Origin: Actinomycetota bacterium
GTDB lineage: Bacteria; Actinomycetota; Thermoleophilia; Solirubrobacterales; 70-9
DNA length: 7,585 bases
NCBI GenBank assembly: GCA_018268695.1
Contig: JAFDWD010001098.1
Coordinates: forward strand, 1 to 7,585
Reading direction: 5' to 3'
In this document: piece by piece, positions 1 to 5,586 of the stretch
Layout: each line of letters starts with the position of its first letter
Position numbering within the stretch: position 1 is the first letter of the stretch
The notes under the pieces: model-generated
Seen by the model: the letters and a program-made list of their open reading frames with translations, nothing else
Told to the model about the DNA's origin: nothing
The model's database searches: none
Program-made: the position numbers and the translations under genes

Positions 1-456
1 GAGACCGGCCACCTCGTCCTCTCCACCGTCCACACCCTGGACGCGACCGAGACGATCAACCGCATCATCGACTTCTTCCCGCCCCACCTGCAGCAGCAGG
101 CGCGGGTGATGCTGGCCGCGACCCTGCGCGGGGCGATCGCCCAGCGCCTGGTGCCCGACGTGACGGGAGAGAGGCGCGTCCCCGCCTCTGAGGTCCTCGT
201 CGTCACCGGCCGCGTCCAGGACCTGATCCTGAACCCGGACGAGACCGGCAAGATCACCGAGGTCATCGCCGAAGGCGAGTACTACGGCATGCGGACCTTC
301 GACCAGGCGCTGCTCACCTACACCACCGCGGGCCGGATCACCGAGGAGACGGCGATGGAGTACGCCTCCAACCCGCACGACCTCAAACTGATGCTCGCCG
401 CGGGCGGCCGCCGGGCCAGCGGGATCGAGCAGCTCGGCGCCGCGATGGCGCACTGA
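1..456 (+). CDS. PilT-family type IV pilus ATPase, C-terminal part (5' end outside window)
   Basis: This is the last 151 residues of a PilT/GspE-superfamily ATPase; the frame is open from base 1 to the TGA at 454-456. The fragment opens inside the His box (TGHLVLSTVHT, residues 2-12) and continues with the PilT-like stretch INRIIDFFPPHLQQQAR and the usual C-terminal helical region (MRTFDQAL, residues 97-104). PilT-type hexameric ATPases sit on the cytoplasmic face of the pilus machine and drive pilus retraction. At the place where canonical PilT has the AIRNLIRE retraction motif, this protein has RVQDLILNPDETGKITEVI (residues 71-89), with only the general pattern kept. It is thus a paralogue of the second, canonical PilT at 2864-3994. 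The Walker A and B motifs lie upstream of the window, so an intact ATPase cannot be confirmed. The next gene starts 11 nt after the stop, so they are probably co-transcribed. Confidence 0.93.
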   Translation, partial: ETGHLVLSTVHTLDATETINRIIDFFPPHLQQQARVMLAATLRGAIAQRLVPDVTGERRVPASEVLVVTGRVQDLILNPDETGKITEVIAEGEYYGMRTFDQALLTYTTAGRITEETAMEYASNPHDLKLMLAAGGRRASGIEQLGAAMAH

Positions 457-467
457 GGGCCGGTGCG

Positions 468-1073
468 ATGAGGGACAAGCTCAACGAAAGCAAGGCTGCC
501 CAGGTCGGCCTGGTCGCGGTGCTTGTAGTGGTCGCCGCGTTCTTCTTCCTGAAATCGAAAGGCGGGGGCGAAAGCGAAGGCACCGAAGCCGCGCCAAAAG
601 CCACGCTGACGCTCGAAGCAGGCGGCGAATCGGTCTCGATCTCCGCGACGGCCGCGGCGTCAGGGGCGCCCACGGGCATGGGCGAACTGCCGACCTCGCT
701 CCCCGCCGCGAAGGCGCCGCCGCGAGCCTTCACCCTCGCTTACGACTCGGGCGCGCCGGTCGCCCTGCTGATCGTCCACGACGGCGGGATCGACGATTCC
801 TGGACCAAGCTGGCGCTGAAGCAGGTCGCGCGGGTCGAACGGGTCGCCACCTTCGTCGTCCCGGCGAAGAAGATCGCCGACTACGCCTCGGTCACCGTCG
901 GGCTCGATGTCAACCAGGTTCCGGCGCTGATCGTGATGCGGCCGAAGGATCTGAGCCACGGCGCACCCCAGGCCTCCGTTCTCTACGGCTACCAGACGCC
1001 TGAAAGCGTCTACCGCGCCGTCCGCGACGCGGTCTACACCGGTCCCGAACGGGACACGTACCACCCGGGCTGA
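468..1073 (+). CDS. Membrane-anchored cysteine-free thioredoxin-like protein of the pilus operon
   Basis: I do not recognise a named family. The 201-residue product has a short polar N-terminus, one hydrophobic segment at about 11-28, and a low-complexity Gly/Ala/Ser/Pro-rich linker to about residue 85. A compact domain follows at about 95-190. Its pattern suggests a thioredoxin-like fold: a hydrophobic strand (APVALLIVHD, 96-105), a helix (SWTKLALKQVARV), a second strand (RVATFVVP), and a VNQVPALIVMRP segment (148-159), where the Val-Pro matches the usual cis-proline position before a strand. The protein contains no cysteine at all, so it cannot be a redox enzyme; a structural or binding role is more likely. 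It lies between the divergent PilT-like gene (11 nt upstream) and pilB (7 nt downstream), which implies a role in the pilus machine. A PilN/PilO-like alignment-protein analogue is possible but unsupported. ATG 468 is the first in-frame start and puts the membrane segment right at the N-terminus. The coding call is firm; the fold call is tentative. Confidence 0.85.
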   Translation: MRDKLNESKAAQVGLVAVLVVVAAFFFLKSKGGGESEGTEAAPKATLTLEAGGESVSISATAAASGAPTGMGELPTSLPAAKAPPRAFTLAYDSGAPVALLIVHDGGIDDSWTKLALKQVARVERVATFVVPAKKIADYASVTVGLDVNQVPALIVMRPKDLSHGAPQASVLYGYQTPESVYRAVRDAVYTGPERDTYHPG

Positions 1074-1080
1074 TAAGGCG

Positions 1081-2877
1081 ATGAGCACCGATCACCCGAC
1101 CCATCTTCAGGCGGTGCCCGACTTCGACGGGTCCGCCGCCGCTCCGGCCCTGCCCGGCCAGGAGCCGGGCACTCCCGGGCTGACGCCGCCGCTGCGTCGC
1201 GGCCACTCGCACGGCTTCATCACCGACGTGCTGCTCGAGCTCGGCTACGTCCCCGAGCAGATCGTGCAGGTGGCCGTGGAGTCTTCGCGCTCGATCGGAA
1301 AACCCCCCGAGGCGCTGCTGCTCGCGCAGGGTGCGATCACCGAGGAGCAGCTCGCCCGCGCCACGGCCGAGCGCTACGGCCTCGACCACGTCGACCTCGC
1401 CCTCTACAACGTCGACCTCGCCGCGGCGGCGCTCTTCCCGGTCGCGATGGCACGCCGCTACATGGCAGTGCCGGTCGGCTACGTCGACTCGCGGACGCTG
1501 CTGGTCGCCGCGGCCGACCCGGCCAACGTCCTGGCGATCGACGACATCCAGATCGCCACTGGCCTCGACTGTCGGATCGCCGTGGCCGCCGGTGGCGACA
1601 TAGAGGGCCTTCTGCAGCGCCTCGGGACCCTGCAGAGCGCCGCCGCCGACGCGATCATCACCGCCGGGCCCGAAGAAGACGAGGCGGATCTCGCGCCGGT
1701 CTCCGAGATGCAGGCCGGCCCGGAGGACGCGCCGGTGGTCAAGCTCGTCTACAGCGTGCTGGCTCAGGCGGTGGGGGAGGGTGCCTCCGACATCCACCTC
1801 GAGCCCGAAGAAGGCGAGCTGCGGATCCGATTCCGCATCGACGGCGTGCTGAAGGAGGCGGCCCACGTGCCGAAGCGGATGATCGGCGCGGTCATCTCGC
1901 GGCTGAAGATCATGAGCGAGCTGGACATCGCCGAGAAGCGGGTGCCGCAGGATGGCCGCGTCAGCGTCGCGGTCGAAGACCGGCGGATCGACCTGCGGGT
2001 CACGACCCTTCCGACTCAGCGGGGCGAGGGGGCGACGATCCGCATCCTCGACGAGAGCAACTCGCAGCGGACGCTCGACGACCTTGGGATGGACGGCTCG
2101 GCCCGGGCGCGGTTCGAAGACGCCTTTCGCCAGTCCTACGGCGCCGTCCTGGTCACCGGCCCGACCGGCTCGGGCAAGAGCACGACGCTCTATGCGGCGC
2201 TCGGGGAGCTGAACGAAGTGACGAAGAAGATCATCACGATCGAGGACCCGGTCGAGTACCGGATCGACGGGGTCAACCAGATCAATGTGAACCGCAAGGC
2301 CGGGCTCGATTTCGCCACCGGGTTGCGTTCGATGCTGCGTGCCGATCCCGACATCGTGATGGTGGGGGAGATCCGTGACGCCGAGACGGCGCGGATCGCG
2401 ATCGAGGCGGCGCTGACCGGCCACATGATGCTCTCGACGCTCCACACCAACGACGCGCCGGGCGCGATCCCGCGGCTGAACGAGATGGGGATCGAGACGT
2501 TCCTCACCGCCTCAGCGGTCGACTGCGTGGTCGCCCAGCGACTCGCGCGGAAGCTCTGCCCGGGCTGCAAGCGGAGGACGCTGATCTCGAGGGACGCGCT
2601 GGTGGGGGCCGGCGTCCGGGCCGCGGCGGACGTCGAAGGCTACGAGCCGGTCGGCTGTCCACGCTGCGCCAACACCGGCTATCGAGGGCGCGTCGGCATC
2701 TACTCGGTGATGTCGATGAGCGAGTCGCTGAAAGAACTGACGATCAAGCAGGCTGCCGAGCCGGAAATTGCCGCGGTGGCGGAGGAAGAGGGGATGCTGA
2801 CCTTGCGTGAGGACGGCGTCTCCAAGGTCCGTGCCGGCGTCACCAGCCTGGAGGAGGTGCTCCGTGTCACCGCATGA
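1081..2877 (+). CDS. pilB: Type IV pilus extension ATPase PilB with MshEN-like N-terminal domain
   Basis: PilB is the cytoplasmic hexameric ATPase that powers pilin polymerisation through PilC. The 598-residue length is typical. Visible motifs are Walker A GPTGSGKST (360-368), Asp box ITIEDPVEY (385-393), Walker B DPDIVMVGEIRD (422-433) with catalytic Glu430, and His box TGHMMLSTLHTNDA (446-459). A zinc-binding tetracysteine (C493, C496, C526, C529) separates PilB/GspE from PilT. Residues about 44-185 look like an MshEN (T2SSE_N) domain. Two helical motifs in tandem, FITDVLLELGYVPEQIVQVA and PPEALLLAQGAITEEQLARA, resemble the repeated motif that binds c-di-GMP in MshE-type ATPases, though the Arg-Leu-Gly that starts a typical motif is replaced by Lys-Pro-Pro in the second copy. 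A short AAGG precedes ATG 1081, and the stop overlaps the pilT start by 14 nt. GspE of a type II secretion system is the alternative, but the pilT, pilC and pilA neighbours favour PilB. Confidence 0.96.
   Translation: MSTDHPTHLQAVPDFDGSAAAPALPGQEPGTPGLTPPLRRGHSHGFITDVLLELGYVPEQIVQVAVESSRSIGKPPEALLLAQGAITEEQLARATAERYGLDHVDLALYNVDLAAAALFPVAMARRYMAVPVGYVDSRTLLVAAADPANVLAIDDIQIATGLDCRIAVAAGGDIEGLLQRLGTLQSAAADAIITAGPEEDEADLAPVSEMQAGPEDAPVVKLVYSVLAQAVGEGASDIHLEPEEGELRIRFRIDGVLKEAAHVPKRMIGAVISRLKIMSELDIAEKRVPQDGRVSVAVEDRRIDLRVTTLPTQRGEGATIRILDESNSQRTLDDLGMDGSARARFEDAFRQSYGAVLVTGPTGSGKSTTLYAALGELNEVTKKIITIEDPVEYRIDGVNQINVNRKAGLDFATGLRSMLRADPDIVMVGEIRDAETARIAIEAALTGHMMLSTLHTNDAPGAIPRLNEMGIETFLTASAVDCVVAQRLARKLCPGCKRRTLISRDALVGAGVRAAADVEGYEPVGCPRCANTGYRGRVGIYSVMSMSESLKELTIKQAAEPEIAAVAEEEGMLTLREDGVSKVRAGVTSLEEVLRVTA
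2851..2858 (+). promoter_or_regulatory. Strong ribosome binding site setting the pilT start at GTG 2864
   Basis: GAGGAGGT lies 5 nt before the GTG at 2864, inside the last codons of pilB. This near-perfect Shine-Dalgarno sequence decides the start. A longer in-frame reading from ATG 2807 exists, but it would add 19 Arg/Ser/Pro-rich residues encoded over pilB and absent from PilT proteins. The 14-nt overlap with pilB points to translational coupling. Confidence 0.85.
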
Positions 2878-3994
2878 CTTCGACTTCTCCGAGGTGCTGC
2901 GCCAGATGGTCGAGTCGCGCGCCTCGGATGTCCACCTAACGGCGGGCGTCCCGCCGATGATCCGCGACAAGGGGCGGATCCGGCCGATGGAGGGCTTCCC
3001 GGTGCTGAACACGCAGCAGACCCGCGAGGTCGTCTACGGGATCCTCAACGACGACCAGCGCAAACGCTTCGAGGTGGAGCAGCAGCTGGACTTTGCCTAC
3101 GCGATCCCGCAGGTCGCCCGGTTCCGCGTCAACTGCTTCTTCCAGCGTGGCGCGGTGAGCGCGGCCTTCCGGTTGATCCCGCACGAGATCCCGGCGCTCG
3201 ACTCGCTCGGGGTGCCGCCGGTGCTGCGCGAGCTGACCCAGAAACCGCGCGGCTTCGTCCTCGTCACCGGCCCGACCGGCTCGGGCAAGAGCACCACGTT
3301 GGCGGCGATGATCGACGCGATCAACGTCGAGCGCGAGGACCACATCCTCACGATCGAGGATCCGATCGAGTTCCTGCACCGACACAAACGCTCGATCGTC
3401 AACCAGCGGGAGATCGGCAGCGACGCGCCGGACTTCGCGCGCGGACTGCGGGCCGCACTGCGTCAGGACCCCGACGTGATCCTGGTCGGGGAGATGAGGG
3501 ACCTGGAGACGGTCTCGACCGCGCTGACCGCGGCGGAGACCGGCCACCTCGTCTTCGCCACCCTCCACACCCAGTCGACCGCGCAGACGGTCGACCGCGT
3601 GATCGACGTCTTCCCACCGGAGCAGCAGGCCCAGGTGCGCACGCAGCTGTCGATCGCCCTGCAGGGGATCGTCACCCAGCAGCTGCTGCCGACCAGCGAC
3701 GGGCGGGGCCGAGTGGTCGCCTGCGAGGTGTTGATTCCGACGCCCGCGATCCGCAACCTGATCCGCGAGGGGAAAACGCACCAGATCTACGCGGCGGTGC
3801 AGACCTCGGGGGCGACCGGGATGCAGACGATGGACGCCGACCTCGCCCGGCTGGTGCGCGGCGGGAAGATCGGACGACAGCTGGCCGAGCAGCGCGCGTC
3901 GGTGCCGGAGGAGCTGAGTCGGCTCCTGGGCGGAGCCGCGGCAGTGCCGGGCGTGGCGGCGCCAGGCGCGTACGCGGGCGTGAACGGGGCGTAG
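2864..3994 (+). CDS. pilT: Type IV pilus retraction ATPase PilT
   Basis: PilT is the hexameric motor that depolymerises the pilus and drives twitching. From GTG 2864 the product is 376 residues, slightly longer than the usual 340-370 because of an Ala/Gly/Pro/Val-rich tail after about residue 355. Motifs in order are an N-terminal PAS-like region with SRASDVHLTAGVPPMIR (18-34), Walker A GPTGSGKST (136-144), Asp box LTIEDPIEF (162-170), Walker B DPDVILVGEMRD (202-213) with Glu210, His box TGHLVFATLHT (226-236), and the retraction hallmark AIRNLIREGKTHQI (295-308). No zinc tetracysteine is present, as expected for PilT rather than PilB. The start overlaps the pilB stop by 14 nt behind a strong Shine-Dalgarno sequence, and pilC begins 3 nt after the stop, so pilB, pilT and pilC are probably translationally coupled. 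The intact retraction motif makes this the likely main retraction motor of the locus. Confidence 0.97.
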   Translation: MSPHDFDFSEVLRQMVESRASDVHLTAGVPPMIRDKGRIRPMEGFPVLNTQQTREVVYGILNDDQRKRFEVEQQLDFAYAIPQVARFRVNCFFQRGAVSAAFRLIPHEIPALDSLGVPPVLRELTQKPRGFVLVTGPTGSGKSTTLAAMIDAINVEREDHILTIEDPIEFLHRHKRSIVNQREIGSDAPDFARGLRAALRQDPDVILVGEMRDLETVSTALTAAETGHLVFATLHTQSTAQTVDRVIDVFPPEQQAQVRTQLSIALQGIVTQQLLPTSDGRGRVVACEVLIPTPAIRNLIREGKTHQIYAAVQTSGATGMQTMDADLARLVRGGKIGRQLAEQRASVPEELSRLLGGAAAVPGVAAPGAYAGVNGA

Positions 3995-3997
3995 GCG

Positions 3998-5239
3998 ATG
4001 GCGGCGACCACCTTCGAGTTCAAGGCCATGGACCTGGCCGGCTCGACCACGAGTGGACAGCTCGAGGCGGACTCCAAGGCGGCGGTCGGTGAGCAGCTTC
4101 GGCAGCGCGGGCTGATCGTCCTCGACGTCACCCAGAAGTCGAACCCGCTGAACATCGAGGACCTCTTCAAGCGCTGGCGCGGCACCGACATGCGCGAGCT
4201 GGCGATCTTCTCGCGCCAGTTCGCCACCCTCCACGCGTCCGGCATGCCGATGCTCCGCGCCCTGCAGACGCTGGAGGAGCAGACCAATGACGAGATGATC
4301 CAGCAGGCGGTCGCGGGGATCGCCGCCGACGTCGAGGCAGGGAGCTCGCTGGAGCAGGCGATGAGCCGCTATCCGAAGGTCTTCGATCGTCTCTACCGAG
4401 CGATGGTCCGGTCCGGCGAGGAGTCGGGTCGGCTCGACGAGGCGATGGACCGGATCGCCTACCAGGTGGAAAAGGCCGACAAACTGAGGCGCGAGGTCAA
4501 ATCGGCGCTGATGTATCCGTCGCTGATCTTCGGCTTCGCCGCGGTGGTGTTGATCGCGATCGTCGCCTTCGTCATCCCCGTCTTCGCGAACATCTTCAAA
4601 GAACTCTCGGAAGAACATCCGGAAGAAGCGGCCGGCCTGCCGGCACCCACCAAACTATGCGTGGCTGCCTCAAACGCACTGACCGGCTATTGGTTCGTGA
4701 TCATCCCGGGCCTCGTCTTGGCGGTCTTCCTCTTCTTCAAATGGAAGAAGACCGAAGCTGGTCACCGGGCATGGGACCGCTTCATCCTCAAGCTGCCGGC
4801 GAAAATCGGCGACGTGGTCCAGAAAGTCGCATTGGCCCGCTGGTCGCGCACCTTCTCCGGCGCCGTCTCCTCGGGCGTCCCGATGCTCCAGGCGATCAAG
4901 CTGACCGGCGAAACGGCCGGCAACATCGTGGTCGAGGAAGCGATGGAGGACGTCTATTCATCGGTCAAGCGCGGCGGCTCGATCGCCGGTCCGATCGCCG
5001 CGAACGACATCTTCCCGCCGATGGTGGGGCACATGATCGCCGTGGGCGAGGAAACCGGCCAGCTCGACCACATGCTGTCCAAGGTCGCTGACTTCTACGA
5101 GGCGGAGGTCGATGCCAAGGTGAAAGCGCTGACCTCGCTGCTGGAGCCGGTGATGATCGTCTTCGTCGGCGGCATGGTGGGTTTCATCGTGATCTCGATG
5201 TACCTGCCGATGTTCTCGATCTACGAACACATCCGCTGA
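3998..5239 (+). CDS. pilC: Type IV pilus inner-membrane platform protein PilC
   Basis: PilC is the polytopic membrane platform on which PilB and PilT act to add or remove pilin subunits. The 413-residue length is normal for PilC/GspF. It has an N-terminal TFEFKAMDLAG segment typical of the family. Two T2SSF domains follow at about 68-190 and 275-398, each holding the family pattern of Phe-Ser/Ala-Arg-x-Phe followed by SG-x-PMLRA or SG-x-PMLQA, then GEESGRLDEAM (140-150) and GEETGQLDHML (350-360). Hydrophobic segments at about 174-197, 230-248 and 381-404 are the three expected membrane helices. ATG 3998 lies 3 nt after the pilT stop, with no clear Shine-Dalgarno sequence, so translation probably depends on coupling. 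It is the last gene before a 344-nt non-coding region and may end the first transcription unit. Confidence 0.97.
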   Translation: MAATTFEFKAMDLAGSTTSGQLEADSKAAVGEQLRQRGLIVLDVTQKSNPLNIEDLFKRWRGTDMRELAIFSRQFATLHASGMPMLRALQTLEEQTNDEMIQQAVAGIAADVEAGSSLEQAMSRYPKVFDRLYRAMVRSGEESGRLDEAMDRIAYQVEKADKLRREVKSALMYPSLIFGFAAVVLIAIVAFVIPVFANIFKELSEEHPEEAAGLPAPTKLCVAASNALTGYWFVIIPGLVLAVFLFFKWKKTEAGHRAWDRFILKLPAKIGDVVQKVALARWSRTFSGAVSSGVPMLQAIKLTGETAGNIVVEEAMEDVYSSVKRGGSIAGPIAANDIFPPMVGHMIAVGEETGQLDHMLSKVADFYEAEVDAKVKALTSLLEPVMIVFVGGMVGFIVISMYLPMFSIYEHIR

Positions 5240-5378
5240 ATTCGGCCGCGGGCTGGACGTTTGTTCACGGCCTCCTGAGGAACCATCCTCAACTCCACAA
5301 TTTTGGTGCCCGCCACCCCACTTTTTCGCGGGGGCAGGCCGCAAAACTCGGGCTTCAGAAATGGACGTAAATCGGCCT
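5240..5378 (+). other. Non-coding region between pilC and the pilA promoter
   Basis: No convincing gene lies here, and the stretch is visibly richer in A and T than the flanking genes. It holds a small perfect inverted repeat, TGAGGA (5276-5281) and TCCTCA (5286-5291), with a 4-nt loop and a TTTT at 5301-5304 about ten bases later. This is a weak candidate terminator for the pilC transcript, but the stem is only 6 bp and the T-run is displaced. A run of five T at 5322-5326 lies between a C-rich segment (5316-5319) and a G-rich segment (5330-5334) that could pair, placing the T-run in the loop rather than after the stem. Binding sites for regulators of pilA could lie here, but none is recognisable. 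Confidence 0.4.
5276..5291 (+). terminator. Weak terminator-like hairpin after pilC
   Basis: A perfect 6-bp stem (TGAGGA with TCCTCA) and an ACCA loop lie 36 nt after the pilC stop, with TTTT at 5301-5304. The stem is short and the T-run does not follow directly, so this may be chance. It is listed because pilA appears to have its own promoter downstream. Confidence 0.25.
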
Positions 5379-5405
5379 TAAAGGTTGGTCCGAAGCAGCC
5401 GATGT
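5379..5405 (+). promoter_or_regulatory. Candidate WhiG/FliA (sigma-28 family) promoter of pilA
   Basis: TAAAGGTT (5379-5386) is followed after exactly 11 nt by GCCGATGT (5398-5405). The sigma-28 (FliA/WhiG) consensus is TAAAGTTT, 11 nt, then GCCGATAA, so the TAAA core, the spacer and the GCCGAT core all match. Transcription would start at roughly 5411-5416, just ahead of the riboswitch aptamer and about 170 nt before the pilA start codon. No convincing housekeeping promoter is seen nearby. In actinobacteria the family member WhiG is controlled by the anti-sigma factor RsiG, which needs c-di-GMP to bind it. The match is visible in the sequence; its use by WhiG is inferred. Confidence 0.72.
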
Positions 5406-5429
5406 GTGTCCGGTAATGAATCTGCCAGA

Positions 5430-5535
5430 GCCTTGGTGCAACAGGCAAAATCACCGCGAGGTGGTGACGCAAAGTCGACGGAGCTCTCACGTGAGAGTTG
5501 GCCGGACTACCACCGGGGTCGACAGACACCGTGGC
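5430..5535 (+). ncRNA. Cyclic di-GMP-I (GEMM) riboswitch aptamer in the pilA leader
   Basis: The two hallmark segments of the class I c-di-GMP aptamer are present. ACAGGCAAAA (5441-5450) comes just before a P2 hairpin, and GTGACGCAAAG (5464-5474) comes just after it. P2 has the stem CACC/GGTG (5452-5455, 5460-5463) capped by a GCGA tetraloop of the GNRA type. An outer P1 stem closes the aptamer: GCCTTGGTG (5430-5438) with CACCGTGGC (5527-5535), with one T-T mismatch and one G-T wobble. The P3 arm is built on CTCTC (5484-5488) and GAGAG (5493-5497), extended through CGG/CCG. A G precedes CAAA at the ligand-contacting position, as in c-di-GMP binders, rather than the A found in cyclic GMP-AMP variants. 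The canonical P3 tetraloop receptor is not obvious, and the 3' junction (5506-5526) differs from Vc2-type aptamers. It lies 48 nt before pilA and should tie pilin output to c-di-GMP level. Confidence 0.88.
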
Positions 5536-5562
5536 ATCGAGCGACGGGGCCTGGCGCAAACG

Positions 5563-5586
5563 ATAGGTCCATAGGAGGTACCTATG
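5563..5586 (+). promoter_or_regulatory. Ribosome-binding-site hairpins of pilA: likely riboswitch expression platform
   Basis: CATAGG (5570-5575) is perfectly complementary to CCTATG (5581-5586), which contains the pilA ATG. The resulting hairpin has AGGTA in the loop and buries half of the Shine-Dalgarno sequence and the start codon. A second, mutually exclusive 6-bp pairing joins ATAGGT (5563-5568) to ACCTAT (5580-5585), leaving AGGAGG in the loop. CCGT (5529-5532) can also pair with ACGG (5544-5547), which would compete with the 3' strand of aptamer stem P1. No terminator with a T-run lies between aptamer and gene, so control of translation is the natural reading. Which state binds ligand cannot be told from sequence. 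Confidence 0.6.
5573..5579 (+). promoter_or_regulatory. Ribosome binding site of pilA
   Basis: AGGAGGT is a near-perfect Shine-Dalgarno sequence, but it ends only 4 nt before ATG 5584, and both elements lie in overlapping hairpins. It supports ATG 5584 as the pilin start. Its strength suits a very abundant protein. Confidence 0.85.

Noticed and set aside
910..2445. Long open frame on the minus strand opposite pilB
   Set aside because: Its translation is Arg/Asp/His-rich low-complexity sequence of the kind produced antisense to high-GC genes, and the + strand carries a fully motif-supported PilB.
2807..2863. N-terminal extension of pilT from ATG 2807
   Set aside because: The extra residues lie over pilB, are unlike PilT, and a strong Shine-Dalgarno sequence precedes GTG 2864.
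2936..4618. Long open frame on the minus strand opposite pilT and pilC
   Set aside because: Same antisense artefact; it spans two well-supported genes and shows no recognisable motif.
4657..5091. Open frame in another + frame inside pilC
   Set aside because: It overlaps conserved PilC domain sequence and its own product is Arg/Gly/Pro-rich with no domain pattern.
5307..5336. TGCC/GGCA and CCCC/GGGG pairing considered as a pilC terminator
   Set aside because: The pairings overlap each other and the T-run falls in the loop, not after the stem, so it does not fit an intrinsic terminator.
5441..5450. Possibility that the aptamer is a cyclic GMP-AMP (GEMM-Ib) type
   Set aside because: The key position before CAAA is G, as in c-di-GMP binders, not the A of the cyclic GMP-AMP variants; a ligand test would settle it.
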